Shown: positions 51,281 to 60,093, counted from the first letter of the stretch. The stretch is 64,000 nucleotides of DNA from JAAURB01 sp049647265 (GCA_049647265.1 JBARXJ010000015.1:62001-126000); one strand, 5' to 3'. Made by a program: numbers and translations. The notes: a model not told the origin generated them from the sequence alone.

Positions 51281-52900
51281 TTACACCTCTTTCGCCATTG
51301 ATAAAGATTCAACCGAGTTAAAATCAGGGATAGGCTGAGGAACCAGGAATAACTGACGGCTGGCAGAATTTGCCATCTCAGACTGGGTTTCATGATCTAA
51401 AACAGCAACAACATTCTGATAAATTTCTTCTGCTTGCTGACGAGAATTTCCAATACAAGTCAATCCCACTTTACCGAATTCTGACAAACATCCCATCAGA
51501 TGAAATACAGTTCCGGTTTCAGTACTACTATCAAAATGAAGTTGATGTTGGGCGACAATATTCATCAAATCATCGGGTAATAATCCTCGATAACAATCTT
51601 TCTGTAAATTGTCTGAAGCAATATAATATTTCGGTAATCCTTTCGGACTATAAAATAATCCACTCGCTAGATCATACATTCCATTGGTGAGTAATTTTAA
51701 TGTCATAAATGGATGGGTAGTTCCACCCCGACGCAAATTAATTTCAATCGCTTGTAATTCCCATTGATTATTACGATAAGCAGCAATAAAATCTAATGCA
51801 AATCGTTCTAAAGCGCCTTTTTTCGCTAAGTTTTTTCCAACTTTTTGACCCATTTCTTGTAACTGAAGTCGATAGGGTTCATCCGCTGGAAATTGGCATC
51901 CTAGAAATACCTGACCATCTGGCCCGCCTAAAATTTGATCGTGGGTAGAAAGAACTTCCACTTCGCCCGTGGGATGAATTTGACATTGAACACTCGGAGA
52001 GCGTTTATCACTCCCTTCAACATACGCTTCTGCGATCGCCCCCAGTTCAGGAATACGGCGACTAAAGTTTTCCCAAGTTTCGCCACTGGCTTGAAACTGT
52101 AGCTGTTTTAAAATCTTTTCAATCGTATTTCGTCGTTGTGCATGGCTTTCTGGAATATCACTCGGTAAATCTAATAGCGCATTTCCTTCTCCAGAAAAAC
52201 CCTCATTTAATTTTATTACAATCCGTTGAAGCTGAGATTGACGTTCCCATAATTCTGTCGTCACTTCAATTAAATCATCAACATTCCAGACTAAATTACT
52301 GCCATCTGGATGAGGAATATCACATTCTGCAAAAATTTTCCGACTGCCGCTTTTAGTTCCCCATTCGAGTAAATCCGGATCGCAACCCAATAACGGAATG
52401 CCTAATTTTACTGATAATTCTCGTTCTGAAGCCGTCGAATTAAAACACACCATGTAAGACTGACCCGGACGTAAAGCTTGCCGAATTCTTTCTAATAAAC
52501 GGGGACGTTTTAACAGCTTATTGGTGAGAGATTGATGAGAGGAATCATACACTGAAAATAACATTAGGCGATCGCGAGCATGGGAAAAGGGAATGCCTGG
52601 CATTAAGTGTAAATAATAATCAATTACACTGGGATGGATGGGTTGAGATGTGAGGTAAATTAACCGCATCCGAGGATTACGTAAACGAATCAGAGAAAAT
52701 AACAGTCGTTCTTCGTATTGATGTACCCCCTCAATTTTAGACAATTGAGTTTGATCGAGACTAATAGAGGGCATCACTAAAACATCAAAATCTCCCTGTT
52801 CTAGCTGGTCTTTTTCTTGGGAATGTTGGCGCAGTTGATGTTGTAGATAACGAAACTGCTTAGCAATTTTTTCCTCAGACGGGTTTTCCGTTGGTTTCAT
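51281..52900 (-). CDS. ATP-grasp carboxylate-amine ligase (PGM1-related peptide ligase family)
   Basis: 539 residues. The first 150 form a preATP-grasp-like region (FDVLVMPSISLDQTQLSKIEGVHQYEERLLF, RLIYLTSQPIHPSVIDYYLHL). The ATP-grasp core includes KSGSRKIFAECDIPHPDG, RIVIKLNEGFSGEGNALL, and, near 400, the metal-binding EINLRRGGTTHPF. This matches, from memory, the cyanobacterial family labelled as PGM1-related peptide ligase, after the enzyme that attaches a non-standard residue in pheganomycin synthesis. It joins a carboxylate to an amine using ATP; the substrates here are unknown. There is no peptide precursor or other biosynthetic gene beside it, so a housekeeping or storage-type role is also possible. 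A SET/aminotransferase unit is 11 kb away and not clearly related. Confidence 0.82.
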   Translation of the reverse strand: MKPTENPSEEKIAKQFRYLQHQLRQHSQEKDQLEQGDFDVLVMPSISLDQTQLSKIEGVHQYEERLLFSLIRLRNPRMRLIYLTSQPIHPSVIDYYLHLMPGIPFSHARDRLMLFSVYDSSHQSLTNKLLKRPRLLERIRQALRPGQSYMVCFNSTASERELSVKLGIPLLGCDPDLLEWGTKSGSRKIFAECDIPHPDGSNLVWNVDDLIEVTTELWERQSQLQRIVIKLNEGFSGEGNALLDLPSDIPESHAQRRNTIEKILKQLQFQASGETWENFSRRIPELGAIAEAYVEGSDKRSPSVQCQIHPTGEVEVLSTHDQILGGPDGQVFLGCQFPADEPYRLQLQEMGQKVGKNLAKKGALERFALDFIAAYRNNQWELQAIEINLRRGGTTHPFMTLKLLTNGMYDLASGLFYSPKGLPKYYIASDNLQKDCYRGLLPDDLMNIVAQHQLHFDSSTETGTVFHLMGCLSEFGKVGLTCIGNSRQQAEEIYQNVVAVLDHETQSEMANSASRQLFLVPQPIPDFNSVESLSMAKEV

Positions 52901-53008
52901 CCCTGTTTTCCCTGCTTTCGGTGCATCTCAATCATACTCATCTTAAACGATTGCATCACTCAGCAAGTACAAAGTTGTGATAATTTATCAAAACAAGGAT
53001 TAATATCA

Positions 53009-53103
53009 GGAGTCACCGAGTCACCGAGTCTGCGAGTCACCGAGTCACCGAGTCTGCGAGTCACCGAGTCTGCGAGTCACCGAGTCACCGAGTCACCGAG
53101 TCA
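53009..53103. repeat. Eight-base tandem array AGTCACCG / AGTCTGCG
   Basis: Eleven units follow in the order A A B A A B A B A A A, where A is AGTCACCG and B is AGTCTGCG. The A unit is the same as in the array at 7499-7600. No spacers, so not CRISPR. Confidence 0.9.
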
Positions 53104-53156
53104 GAATATGCGCTCCGCGCAGCCTGCGCCAACACAGAGTCAGGAGTATTTCTCCA

Positions 53157-53208
53157 TCTCCTTAGTCTCCCTAGTCTCCCTAGTCTCCCTAGTCTCCCTA
53201 GTCTCTCT
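53157..53208. repeat. Nine-base tandem array CTCCCTAGT
   Basis: Five units of TCTCCCTAG, ending TCTCTCTTCCC, right behind the TPR gene stop. Same class of spacer repeat. Confidence 0.85.
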
Positions 53209-53218
53209 TCCCTATTCC

Positions 53219-54097
53219 CTACTCTTCTGATGGAAGCGCTTCTAACGTTTCAGGTGCCGGAGTGGTTTCAACTGGGGTAGAAGCCCCATCTGCCTGACGT
53301 TGAATTTGATCTTTGTAACTTGGGGGAGCCAATTCAACCGCAGTCGCAAAGAATTGTTCAGCTTCCTCCTCCTGACCCTGTTCTTTGAGGATAATGGCTT
53401 TAGCTAAAACGGGGCGGAAATCGGTTTCATCAGTGTTAATGGCTTCATCATAAATCGCGATCGCCTCATCATAGCGTTCTTGGCGGGCGTAAACCTGTCC
53501 AAGAATTAATTGTACAGAGACCTGATCAATCGTCCCAGGTTGAGCTTGATTGGCTTCAGGCGCTGCTTTGAGGGTTTCTTCTAGGATACCGATTGCGGCT
53601 TGGGGTTGGTCTTGATCTAACAGTAAACTCACCCATCCTTGCAACGCTTGAATTTGACCGGGTTGTTGTTCAATAATCGAACGATACGTTTGAGCAGCGG
53701 CCTCAGAATCCCCCGCATACTGCTGAGACTGGGCTAAAAGGATACTGTACTCAGTTGTTTGAGGATTTAGCTCAGACAGGGTCTCGAGCGGCTCTATCAG
53801 GGTATTAACTTCTCCTTCTCCTACACTAATCAATTCAAGCTGAGCCTGTAGAAATCCTTGCAATGCCGTTTGATTTTGCGGTTCACGCTGAAGAACTAAC
53901 TCATAGCCTCGGGCTTGAGCTTTTAAATCATTGATTCTTTGAGTTTGAGCCGATTGTTCAGAGGTAGGAGTCGAAGGTTGACTGGCTTGATTTTCTCCAA
54001 TAATACCGCCGATAATTGGCCCCATCGAAAATCCGACAAAAGCCACCAGAGATAGAATTAACACGACTCCAACAAACCCACGACGTTTGTCTACCAT
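53219..54097 (-). CDS. Membrane-anchored TPR protein
   Basis: 292 residues. One membrane helix at about 8-30 (GVVLILSLVAFVGFSMGPIIGG), a Ser/Gln-rich link, then about five tetratricopeptide repeats (ALQGFLQAQLELISVG, EYSILLAQSQQYAGDSEAAAQTYRSIIEQQP, QALQGWVSLLLDQDQPQAAIGILEETLKAAP, QLILGQVYARQERYDEAIAIYDEAIN, RPVLAKAIILKEQGQEEEAEQFFATAVELAP) and a Pro/Thr/Glu-rich tail. The repeats would face the periplasm or the thylakoid side. Such proteins act as scaffolds; I recall cyanobacterial homologues annotated only as TPR proteins. The start ATG gives a short basic segment MVDKRR before the helix. Confidence 0.85.
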   Translation of the reverse strand: MVDKRRGFVGVVLILSLVAFVGFSMGPIIGGIIGENQASQPSTPTSEQSAQTQRINDLKAQARGYELVLQREPQNQTALQGFLQAQLELISVGEGEVNTLIEPLETLSELNPQTTEYSILLAQSQQYAGDSEAAAQTYRSIIEQQPGQIQALQGWVSLLLDQDQPQAAIGILEETLKAAPEANQAQPGTIDQVSVQLILGQVYARQERYDEAIAIYDEAINTDETDFRPVLAKAIILKEQGQEEEAEQFFATAVELAPPSYKDQIQRQADGASTPVETTPAPETLEALPSEE

Positions 54098-54761
54098 AAA
54101 GCTTAGATCTCCAAAATCAATTCATAACAATCTTTTGACATAACACACGATTGTTTACAACACAATCTTATATAGCGATCGCATCTCAGAACCGGGCTAG
54201 GGGTTGATTTGAATTGAGTCTCTATTACTGAAATGAGAATTTGAATGTATACCCTCATTGCCGTACTTTTGCGCCCCCTAGAATCTAAGTTGAGATTCAA
54301 CCACTTTTGCCTTGCAGCTAATATAGTAGCAGACCCTTGTTGGCAATCTGCTTCAAGATGTTCTACGAACATCCCCAATCCTACAATTTCACAGGAAGTG
54401 AGATATTTACTTTAGTTGAATTTTGTTGAAAGCTTTCGGATTCCTCGATTTAGAACTTGGATTCAGTAGAATAGGCATCAGCAATATTTGCTCACAGCCT
54501 ATCAAGTTATAACACTTGATTTAATCCACTGAAAATCCATCAATCATGGTTCCCTGGTTCAGTAGAACGAGAGTAATATCCGGCACTACAACCGGAAACG
54601 GGAAACGATTGCCAATCAAGACTCCCGATTGTTGATGGACTCTGAATTATTCAGAGAAAACATTAACCCTGATTCATTTTTCGGGTAAGGGTTGCATACT
54701 ATATTTCAGTTGATTGTTTTAAGTTCCCGCATGGGATGTGTCTCCGCTGCTAAGAGGTTCT
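54098..54761. other. Long spacer upstream of the RGG-tailed protein
   Basis: About 660 bases. A short frame on the minus strand (54103-54378) is Cys-rich and lacks a start site, so I leave it out. The stretch 54560-54660 holds the candidate small RNA listed separately and a perfect CTCTGAA/TTCAGAG hairpin (54639-54655). Confidence 0.45.
54560..54665 (+). ncRNA. Possible Yfr2 / Cyano-1-like small RNA
   Basis: The sequence CCGGAAACGGGAAACGATTG (from about 54589) carries a doubled GGAAAC element. Yfr2-type RNAs of cyanobacteria have a conserved unpaired GGAAACA element between stem-loops; here it is GGAAACG twice. A possible pairing CAATC/GATTG and a perfect 7-bp hairpin (CTCTGAA/TTCAGAG) follow. 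The ends are guesses, and the strand is taken from the motif. Without a covariance-model search this is only a hint. Confidence 0.3.
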
Positions 54762-55862
54762 ATGAGTCCTTCATCAAACTACCCTTCCCAAACTTCCAGT
54801 TCTGCTGCATCTGAGCCGACTCCACCGAGTGAGAATCCAGCCCAGGTGCCTCAAGATGTCTCAAATGAGTTGAATGCTGCTGAAGAAACGACTGTCGCAG
54901 AAGTGACTCCGACAAAAGCTGAGTCATCAAAAACGACGGAAACAACTGCATCAGAGTCTGTAGAATCGAACTCAGAAATGATTGCAAAAACAGATACTTC
55001 AGTTCAACCGGATGAACCAGATACTCGTATGCTGCAACATCCAATTCCGCCCCCCAGCGAACCCCGCCAATACCGAGCGATTGGGTTAGTTCGAGGGCGT
55101 TACCAAGCATCTGAAGAACAGTTCACCCAAGGAACGTTATATGCTTCAGATGGTAGTGAAATTGATGCCGTGTTATTAGGTCGAGTCATGAGTTTGGTCA
55201 AAAAACATATTGACCTGACAGAAGAACACCTTTGGGTGGTCTATCCTCGGACTCGCCAAGAAGAGGAAAACCTACACGTCCAAATCGTCGGTGTATGGGA
55301 ACCTGAAACCTTGAAATCCTCAAGCGATGAGGACGAGGACAAAACGGATGCAGAGACAGTGCCGGGTGATGAGACCAATCCACCTTCGGCACCCGCCTCA
55401 TCAGATTTAGCACTGGCTGAAATTAAACACGGCTATTTCTCAATTCGGGGAGAAGTGGTGTTTCAGTCTCAGGATGAGGACAAGTACGTCATCATCAAAA
55501 TCCGTCAGTCTTCTCGCAAAGACAGCGATAAACCCAAGTTTTTTAAACTGAAACTCAATGGTTTAGCGGGTCTGCGGACAGTCGGGCATTTTTTGGATTT
55601 ACACGTTCGTCTGGATGACAATGCCCTCAAAATTGAGGAAAGCCACGATATTGGCGCAATTCCAGTCAAGCGGTGGAATAAATCCGACCGTAACAGTAGA
55701 TTCTCTCCCCGTGGCAGAGGCAATTATTCTGGAGGTGGAGATAAATATCGTCCCCGTGGCGGTGGTAACTATCAACCTCGCCCTAGCTCTCCTCGGCCTG
55801 CGGAGAGTTCTGCACCGAAGCCAAAACCTAAAATCCAGAAAAATCGCTCAGAATCCTCCTAA
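54762..55862 (+). CDS. Cyanobacterial protein with acidic repeats and a C-terminal RGG-like tail
   Basis: 366 residues from ATG at 54762, supported by AAGAGG six bases before it; an upstream GTG at 54738 is also open. Residues 1-90 are a loose Ser/Pro/Glu-rich stretch. The middle holds a conserved domain (RQYRAIGLVRGRYQASEEQFTQGTLYASDGSEIDAVLLGR) followed by KHIDLTEEHLWVVYPRTRQEE and a second part (IKHGYFSIRGEVVFQSQDEDKYVIIKI, FFKLKLNGLAGLRTVG). The last 50 residues are an RGG-type tail (SPRGRGNYSGGG, YRPRGGGNYQPRP) and basic KPKPKIQKN, as in RNA-binding proteins. I infer a role in RNA binding or translation; I cannot name the family. Its last 15 bases overlap the end of the convergent DUF39 gene. 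Confidence 0.75.
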   Translation: MSPSSNYPSQTSSSAASEPTPPSENPAQVPQDVSNELNAAEETTVAEVTPTKAESSKTTETTASESVESNSEMIAKTDTSVQPDEPDTRMLQHPIPPPSEPRQYRAIGLVRGRYQASEEQFTQGTLYASDGSEIDAVLLGRVMSLVKKHIDLTEEHLWVVYPRTRQEEENLHVQIVGVWEPETLKSSSDEDEDKTDAETVPGDETNPPSAPASSDLALAEIKHGYFSIRGEVVFQSQDEDKYVIIKIRQSSRKDSDKPKFFKLKLNGLAGLRTVGHFLDLHVRLDDNALKIEESHDIGAIPVKRWNKSDRNSRFSPRGRGNYSGGGDKYRPRGGGNYQPRPSSPRPAESSAPKPKPKIQKNRSESS

Positions 55863-57008
55863 ATCTCGCGGGAGAAAGGCTCTGTTCATCGGAATCGGAG
55901 CCACTGGTTCGCTGAGGGTAAATTGACCAGATTCTATCCACTGTTTTAACTCCTCAGCGACTTGACGAGATCGAGAAAGACTGGCTAATGGGGCCGTTCG
56001 GACGGGTTGACCTTCAATTAAAATTCGACCTTGTTTAAGCTGAGCATAACTGACTAAACCAAATGTTGGACGAACACGCCGAGGAATTGAAAAATCCACC
56101 ACAGGCGCAACAATATCTTTGTCCTGAACGCTACAACGGACAATCACTTCTTCTGTAAGCACGGGTAAAGCTACCCCGACTCCGATCATTAAAGACGCGC
56201 CATAATTTTTAAAATAGCATCCCCTCACCCAGTAGGGATTCATCGTTTTCGCATCTCCAATTAAAGCCAGGGTTGCCGCAGGGCCTATCGGTGTCCCATT
56301 GGCTAAACGTTTTTGTAACGGGAAATGCTGGGTTCCTTCCCAGGTGACATAACCAATTCCCCCGCCTAAAAAGATGCGCGTACCAATGCCAATCAGGTTC
56401 AGTTCTGGATCATTAAATAACGGCGCAACCGCTCCAGGATTAGCATAAACAGCGTTATTTAAATGGGGTTGCAATAGTCCTAGATAAGTATACAGCGGGC
56501 GATCGCCACCATTGACCCCCACAATAAAATTTTGATAGAGATTACGGGGATTAAATAGATAAAATTGATTAATCGTCTCTTGAGTAATAGTGGTTTCGAG
56601 AGAGTTACGGGGATAACAGTCATTCACAGCCCCCACAGCTCGCAAATGTACCGATTTCCCGGCAATTAAGTCTTCTATGACATGAGCGCCCCCCCGTTCG
56701 CGGCCCTCATCGGTTTCTTCTGCGACTTGAGACGCACCTAAATACAAGTCCACTGCACCAAACCCAGAGTAAGCCGGAACACCATTCAGCCAACAATGAC
56801 GAACATTGATGGGGGGGTCAGTATGTCCTAAATTAAGAATGGCTCCGCAGGACTCCATCGGCTCAAATGTCCCTGTGGTGACCACATCTACTTCTTTGGC
56901 GATTTGACTGATTGAAGTTTCGGCCACCCTTGCTTTCACTTGTTCTACAGTCCAGACGACAGCCGATTGATCCTGGATTTTTTGATTAATTTCGGCAATT
57001 GTTCTCAT
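55848..57008 (-). CDS. DUF39 homocysteine biosynthesis protein
   Basis: 386 residues from ATG at 57008 (an in-frame TTG at 57023 would add five). It matches the DUF39 family, L-aspartate-semialdehyde sulfurtransferase type, first shown in methanogens to be needed to make homocysteine from aspartate semialdehyde and sulfide: VVTTGTFEPMESCGAILNLGH near residue 45 with the likely catalytic Cys, RHCWLNGVPAYSGFGAVDLYLGA, GGGIGYVTWEGTQHFP and NPYWVRGCYFKNYG. No NIL/ferredoxin domain follows, unlike the methanogen protein. It may give an added route to homocysteine for methionine and SAM; metK is 6 kb away. The stop overlaps the end of the convergent neighbour by 15 bases. Confidence 0.85.
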   Translation of the reverse strand: MRTIAEINQKIQDQSAVVWTVEQVKARVAETSISQIAKEVDVVTTGTFEPMESCGAILNLGHTDPPINVRHCWLNGVPAYSGFGAVDLYLGASQVAEETDEGRERGGAHVIEDLIAGKSVHLRAVGAVNDCYPRNSLETTITQETINQFYLFNPRNLYQNFIVGVNGGDRPLYTYLGLLQPHLNNAVYANPGAVAPLFNDPELNLIGIGTRIFLGGGIGYVTWEGTQHFPLQKRLANGTPIGPAATLALIGDAKTMNPYWVRGCYFKNYGASLMIGVGVALPVLTEEVIVRCSVQDKDIVAPVVDFSIPRRVRPTFGLVSYAQLKQGRILIEGQPVRTAPLASLSRSRQVAEELKQWIESGQFTLSEPVAPIPMNRAFLPRDLGGF

Positions 57009-57206
57009 CGTTACAGACAGCAATTAAGCGAGGAGGATTATTAATGATTTATCATAATCGATTCAGCACAATCAATCGGTGTCATTTTTTAAATCGGATG
57101 TATGTAAAATTAACTCAGGATCAACTCACGACTTTAAATTATAGTGAGCCATATCGGCACAATATCCATTGAGAGTAAGCATTCTAATTTATTTGAGGAA
57201 AGTGTA

Positions 57207-57857
57207 ATGGAACTCAAAGATATCATGGCATTGGTGCATCCCGCTTTAGCAGTGGCTGTGGTTTTTCCGGCTATTGGAATGGCGGTTAATTTTGCCTGGC
57301 AAACCCGGCAGCGACGACTGCAAAATGCCGGGCCTGATGGTAAAAGTAAAATTCCCCCAGTAGTGGGGCGAGAACACTTAAAAATAGGCCGTTGGCTAAC
57401 CGGTTCAGTGGTGGGAGTCAGTTTAATTGCCTTAGCCGCTTCTGTCACGTTTAAGGGGGTTTTCAAAGACTTTTCGCCGGAGAAAATGCCAGAGGCTATT
57501 TTTATTGTTTTGATGTTTGCTGCCACAGTTGCTTCGTTAGTGTTTCTCTACAAAGCTAAACCGAATCAACCGTTATGGCGGGGAGTTTTTGCCGCCCTTA
57601 GTAGTGCCGGATTAATTATTATAGGCGCACAAGATGGGATTTGGCGACTGAGCAATCAATGGTATGTTTCTCATTATTATTACGGGATTACCGCTGCTAT
57701 TTTAATGATTATTTCCCTGGCCATTGTGCCGGAAATTTATAAAAGCAAACAATGGAGAATTGCACATATCGCCTTAAATTGTATTGCCCTGCTCCTGTTC
57801 TTTGGTCAAGCAGTAACCGGATCTCGAGACTTATTTCAAATACCCGGAAGTTGGTAA
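57207..57857 (+). CDS. DUF4079-family membrane protein
   Basis: 216 residues from ATG at 57207; GAGGA nine bases upstream decides it against a longer GTG-started frame at 57144. It has six hydrophobic segments: ALAVAVVFPAIGMAVNFAW, WLTGSVVGVSLIALAAS, AIFIVLMFAATVASLVFLY, GVFAALSSAGLIIIGAQDG, YYGITAAILMIISLAIVP and IALNCIALLLFFGQAVTGS. The family is confined to cyanobacteria and plastids as far as I recall. Function unknown; a His in LVHPALAV and in HIALN may be heme-like ligands in the way of cytochrome b561-type proteins, but this is only an idea. It stands alone. Confidence 0.78.
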   Translation: MELKDIMALVHPALAVAVVFPAIGMAVNFAWQTRQRRLQNAGPDGKSKIPPVVGREHLKIGRWLTGSVVGVSLIALAASVTFKGVFKDFSPEKMPEAIFIVLMFAATVASLVFLYKAKPNQPLWRGVFAALSSAGLIIIGAQDGIWRLSNQWYVSHYYYGITAAILMIISLAIVPEIYKSKQWRIAHIALNCIALLLFFGQAVTGSRDLFQIPGSW

Positions 57858-57908
57858 TTCTTCATGGGTTATTGCTTATTAGTTATTAGTGATTGTTTGC
57901 CAATTAAG

Positions 57909-57942
57909 TACTAACAACTAACAACTAACAACTAACAACTAA
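57909..57942. repeat. Seven-base tandem array ACTAACA
   Basis: Five units of AACTAAC in a row, ending AACTAAGCCG at the stop of the C39 transporter gene. Same class of spacer repeat as the others. Confidence 0.88.
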
Positions 57943-60083
57943 GCCGTAATAAAGTTCAAATGTTCTCCAGGAAGTTGTTGTAATTCCTTTAAGGGGCCTT
58001 CCATTTTTAACCGACCTTGTTCGAGTAAAATCACCCAATCTACACGGTTAATTACCTGGGGACGATGACTAATTAAAATAGTGGTTTTTCCGCGACGAAA
58101 ATACAACAGTTTATCCAAAACTTCCGACTCACTCACAGGATCTAAACTAGCCGTTGATTCATCTAAAATCAGAATCGGAGGATCGCTGACAATGGCACGG
58201 GCGATCGCTAATTTTTGTCGTTGTCCGCCGGAAAGATTTGCCCCAAATTCCCCTAAAATGGTTTGATATTTCTCGGGAAGTTGACTAATAAATTCATCTG
58301 CCCCTGTAATTTTACACGCTTGAATAATTCGTTCAAAGGGTAAACTGGGATTTCCCATCCGGAAATTTTCTAAGATACTTCGACTCCAAAAATGAGCATC
58401 TTGAGGTACTAAAGACACTTGCTTTCTTAGGCTTTCCAAAGACAAATCTTGTAGGTTATAATCATCAAACCGAATATTACCGGATTGTAAAGAATATAAG
58501 CCAGTTAGTAGTTTGACTAAAGTACTTTTCCCACAACCCGATCGACCAATAACGGCTATATTTTTTCCCCCTGGAAAACTAACAGAAAATTCATCAAGTA
58601 AATTCACTCGTCCACCATAAGCAAAAGAGACATCTGTACAGACAATATCAGCGTAAGCAGGAATATTCACCCAAGGTAATTGACTTCTATTTTGTATTTC
58701 TGAAGTGGCATCAATCACATCCGCAAGGCGTTGGTTAGCGGTTCTCACACGGGTTAAATCATCAACAAATTTAACTAAAGATTCTACCCAACTACTAATA
58801 TTTCGGTTTAACGTAATAAAAGCCAGTAATTGCCCAATACTCAAAGCATCTGTAATGACAAATTGGCTACCGATCCAAAGAATAGCGACATTTCCAACTC
58901 CGCTAATTACCCCAGAAAAAACATCATTAACCACACCAATTTGTGAGGTGCGAAACGCTAAATTTGCGAGTCGTCCAAACCGTCCTTGTAATTCTTCCCA
59001 TAATTGTTCTTGACTGGCTGTAGTTTTGAGCGTTAAAGCACCTTTAAACGTTTCAACTAATATTCCTTGATTTTCTGATTCTAAAGCAAAGAAGCGCCGT
59101 GTCTTTTGTTGAAGTAGAGGCAGTAAAATTACAGTTGAACAGGTCATTAATGCGCCGATAAATAAAGCAGAAATAGTTAACGGCACATGATAAATTAACA
59201 TCACAATCAAAGAGACAATCGCCACAAAAAATTGGCTGGGTAAACTCACAATAAATTGAGAAATCAGTTGATTCAATTCTCGAATATCTTTCAGCCGACT
59301 GACAATATCTCCACTGCGGTGAGTTTCATAAAAATTTAAAGGTAAATTGATTAGTTTTCGTCCAAATTCTAAAACAATGCCTAACTCTAATCGTTGGGCA
59401 AAATGTACAATTAAGTTAGACTGAACTAACTCTAAAGCACTACTAAAAATATTCATGATCACAACCGCGATCGCCACTCCAGTTAGCAGTTGTAAATCCC
59501 CTCTCACTAACACATCATCCGTCAGAAGTTGAATTAAAAACGGAGAACCAATTGATAGAATACCCAGGACAATATTAATCATCAAAACCTGAGTTAAGAT
59601 GGGGCGAAATAGTAAAATTCGGCTGACCCAACGCCATAACGTTGTGGCGGCATCACTGGTTTTGAGAAAAAAGCGTTCTGGATCGGGTTCTAACAGTAAA
59701 CAAACCCAATCTTTCCAACCATCCATCAGTTCTTCTTTTGTTAGATAAATTACCCCAACAGATGGATCGGCAATCACATATTTTTGGCGATGTTTGCCAT
59801 ATAAAACAGCCCAATGATATCCTTGCCAATGAATCACCATCGGTAACGGTGCATGATCTAATTGATCTAAAATACTGGGATCTGCCCGTACCGGTCGGGC
59901 ATTAAATCCCATGGTGCTTGCCCCTTGTTTTAAGCCGAGAAGTGTTGTACCTTGTTGACCCGTACCACAGACTTCTCGTAAATGGGAAAGGGTAAAATTT
60001 CGTCCATAATATTTAGCAACTGAAGCCAGACAAGCTGCCCCACAATCTTCTTCACTATTTTGTAAAATGATAGGATATTTCAT
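57939..60083 (-). CDS. Peptidase-containing ABC transporter (C39 type, bacteriocin/RiPP exporter)
   Basis: 714 residues: an N-terminal C39 cysteine peptidase domain (about 1-130) with Gln8, Cys14 (EEDCGAACLASV), His90 (YHWAVLYGK) and Asp106 (VIADPSVG); a six-helix membrane domain (about 165-440); and an ATPase domain with Walker A GRSGCGKST, signature LSGGQRQKLAIARAI and Walker B PPILILDESTASLDP. All catalytic residues are present. Such exporters cut leader peptides after a double glycine while moving the core peptide out. No precursor with a GG leader, no modifying enzyme and no HlyD partner lies beside it, so its cargo must be encoded elsewhere, or it is a more general exporter. The start ATG gives the family's MKYPIILQNSEEDCG opening. 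Confidence 0.93.
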   Translation of the reverse strand: MKYPIILQNSEEDCGAACLASVAKYYGRNFTLSHLREVCGTGQQGTTLLGLKQGASTMGFNARPVRADPSILDQLDHAPLPMVIHWQGYHWAVLYGKHRQKYVIADPSVGVIYLTKEELMDGWKDWVCLLLEPDPERFFLKTSDAATTLWRWVSRILLFRPILTQVLMINIVLGILSIGSPFLIQLLTDDVLVRGDLQLLTGVAIAVVIMNIFSSALELVQSNLIVHFAQRLELGIVLEFGRKLINLPLNFYETHRSGDIVSRLKDIRELNQLISQFIVSLPSQFFVAIVSLIVMLIYHVPLTISALFIGALMTCSTVILLPLLQQKTRRFFALESENQGILVETFKGALTLKTTASQEQLWEELQGRFGRLANLAFRTSQIGVVNDVFSGVISGVGNVAILWIGSQFVITDALSIGQLLAFITLNRNISSWVESLVKFVDDLTRVRTANQRLADVIDATSEIQNRSQLPWVNIPAYADIVCTDVSFAYGGRVNLLDEFSVSFPGGKNIAVIGRSGCGKSTLVKLLTGLYSLQSGNIRFDDYNLQDLSLESLRKQVSLVPQDAHFWSRSILENFRMGNPSLPFERIIQACKITGADEFISQLPEKYQTILGEFGANLSGGQRQKLAIARAIVSDPPILILDESTASLDPVSESEVLDKLLYFRRGKTTILISHRPQVINRVDWVILLEQGRLKMEGPLKELQQLPGEHLNFITA

Positions 60084-60093
60084 ATACTTTTTA

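Larger units (their letters stand above)
52901..53218. other. Spacer made mostly of tandem repeats
   Basis: About 320 bases. Two repeat arrays (53009-53103 and 53157-53208) with a GCGC-rich palindromic piece between them (near 53106-53135). No gene. Confidence 0.7.

Noticed and set aside
53009..53103. CRISPR-like look of the repeat array
   Set aside because: Units are 8 bases with no unique spacers, and no cas genes are present.
54103..54378. 91-codon minus-strand frame upstream of the TPR gene
   Set aside because: Odd composition (Cys- and Arg-rich), no start site, in the promoter region of the TPR gene.
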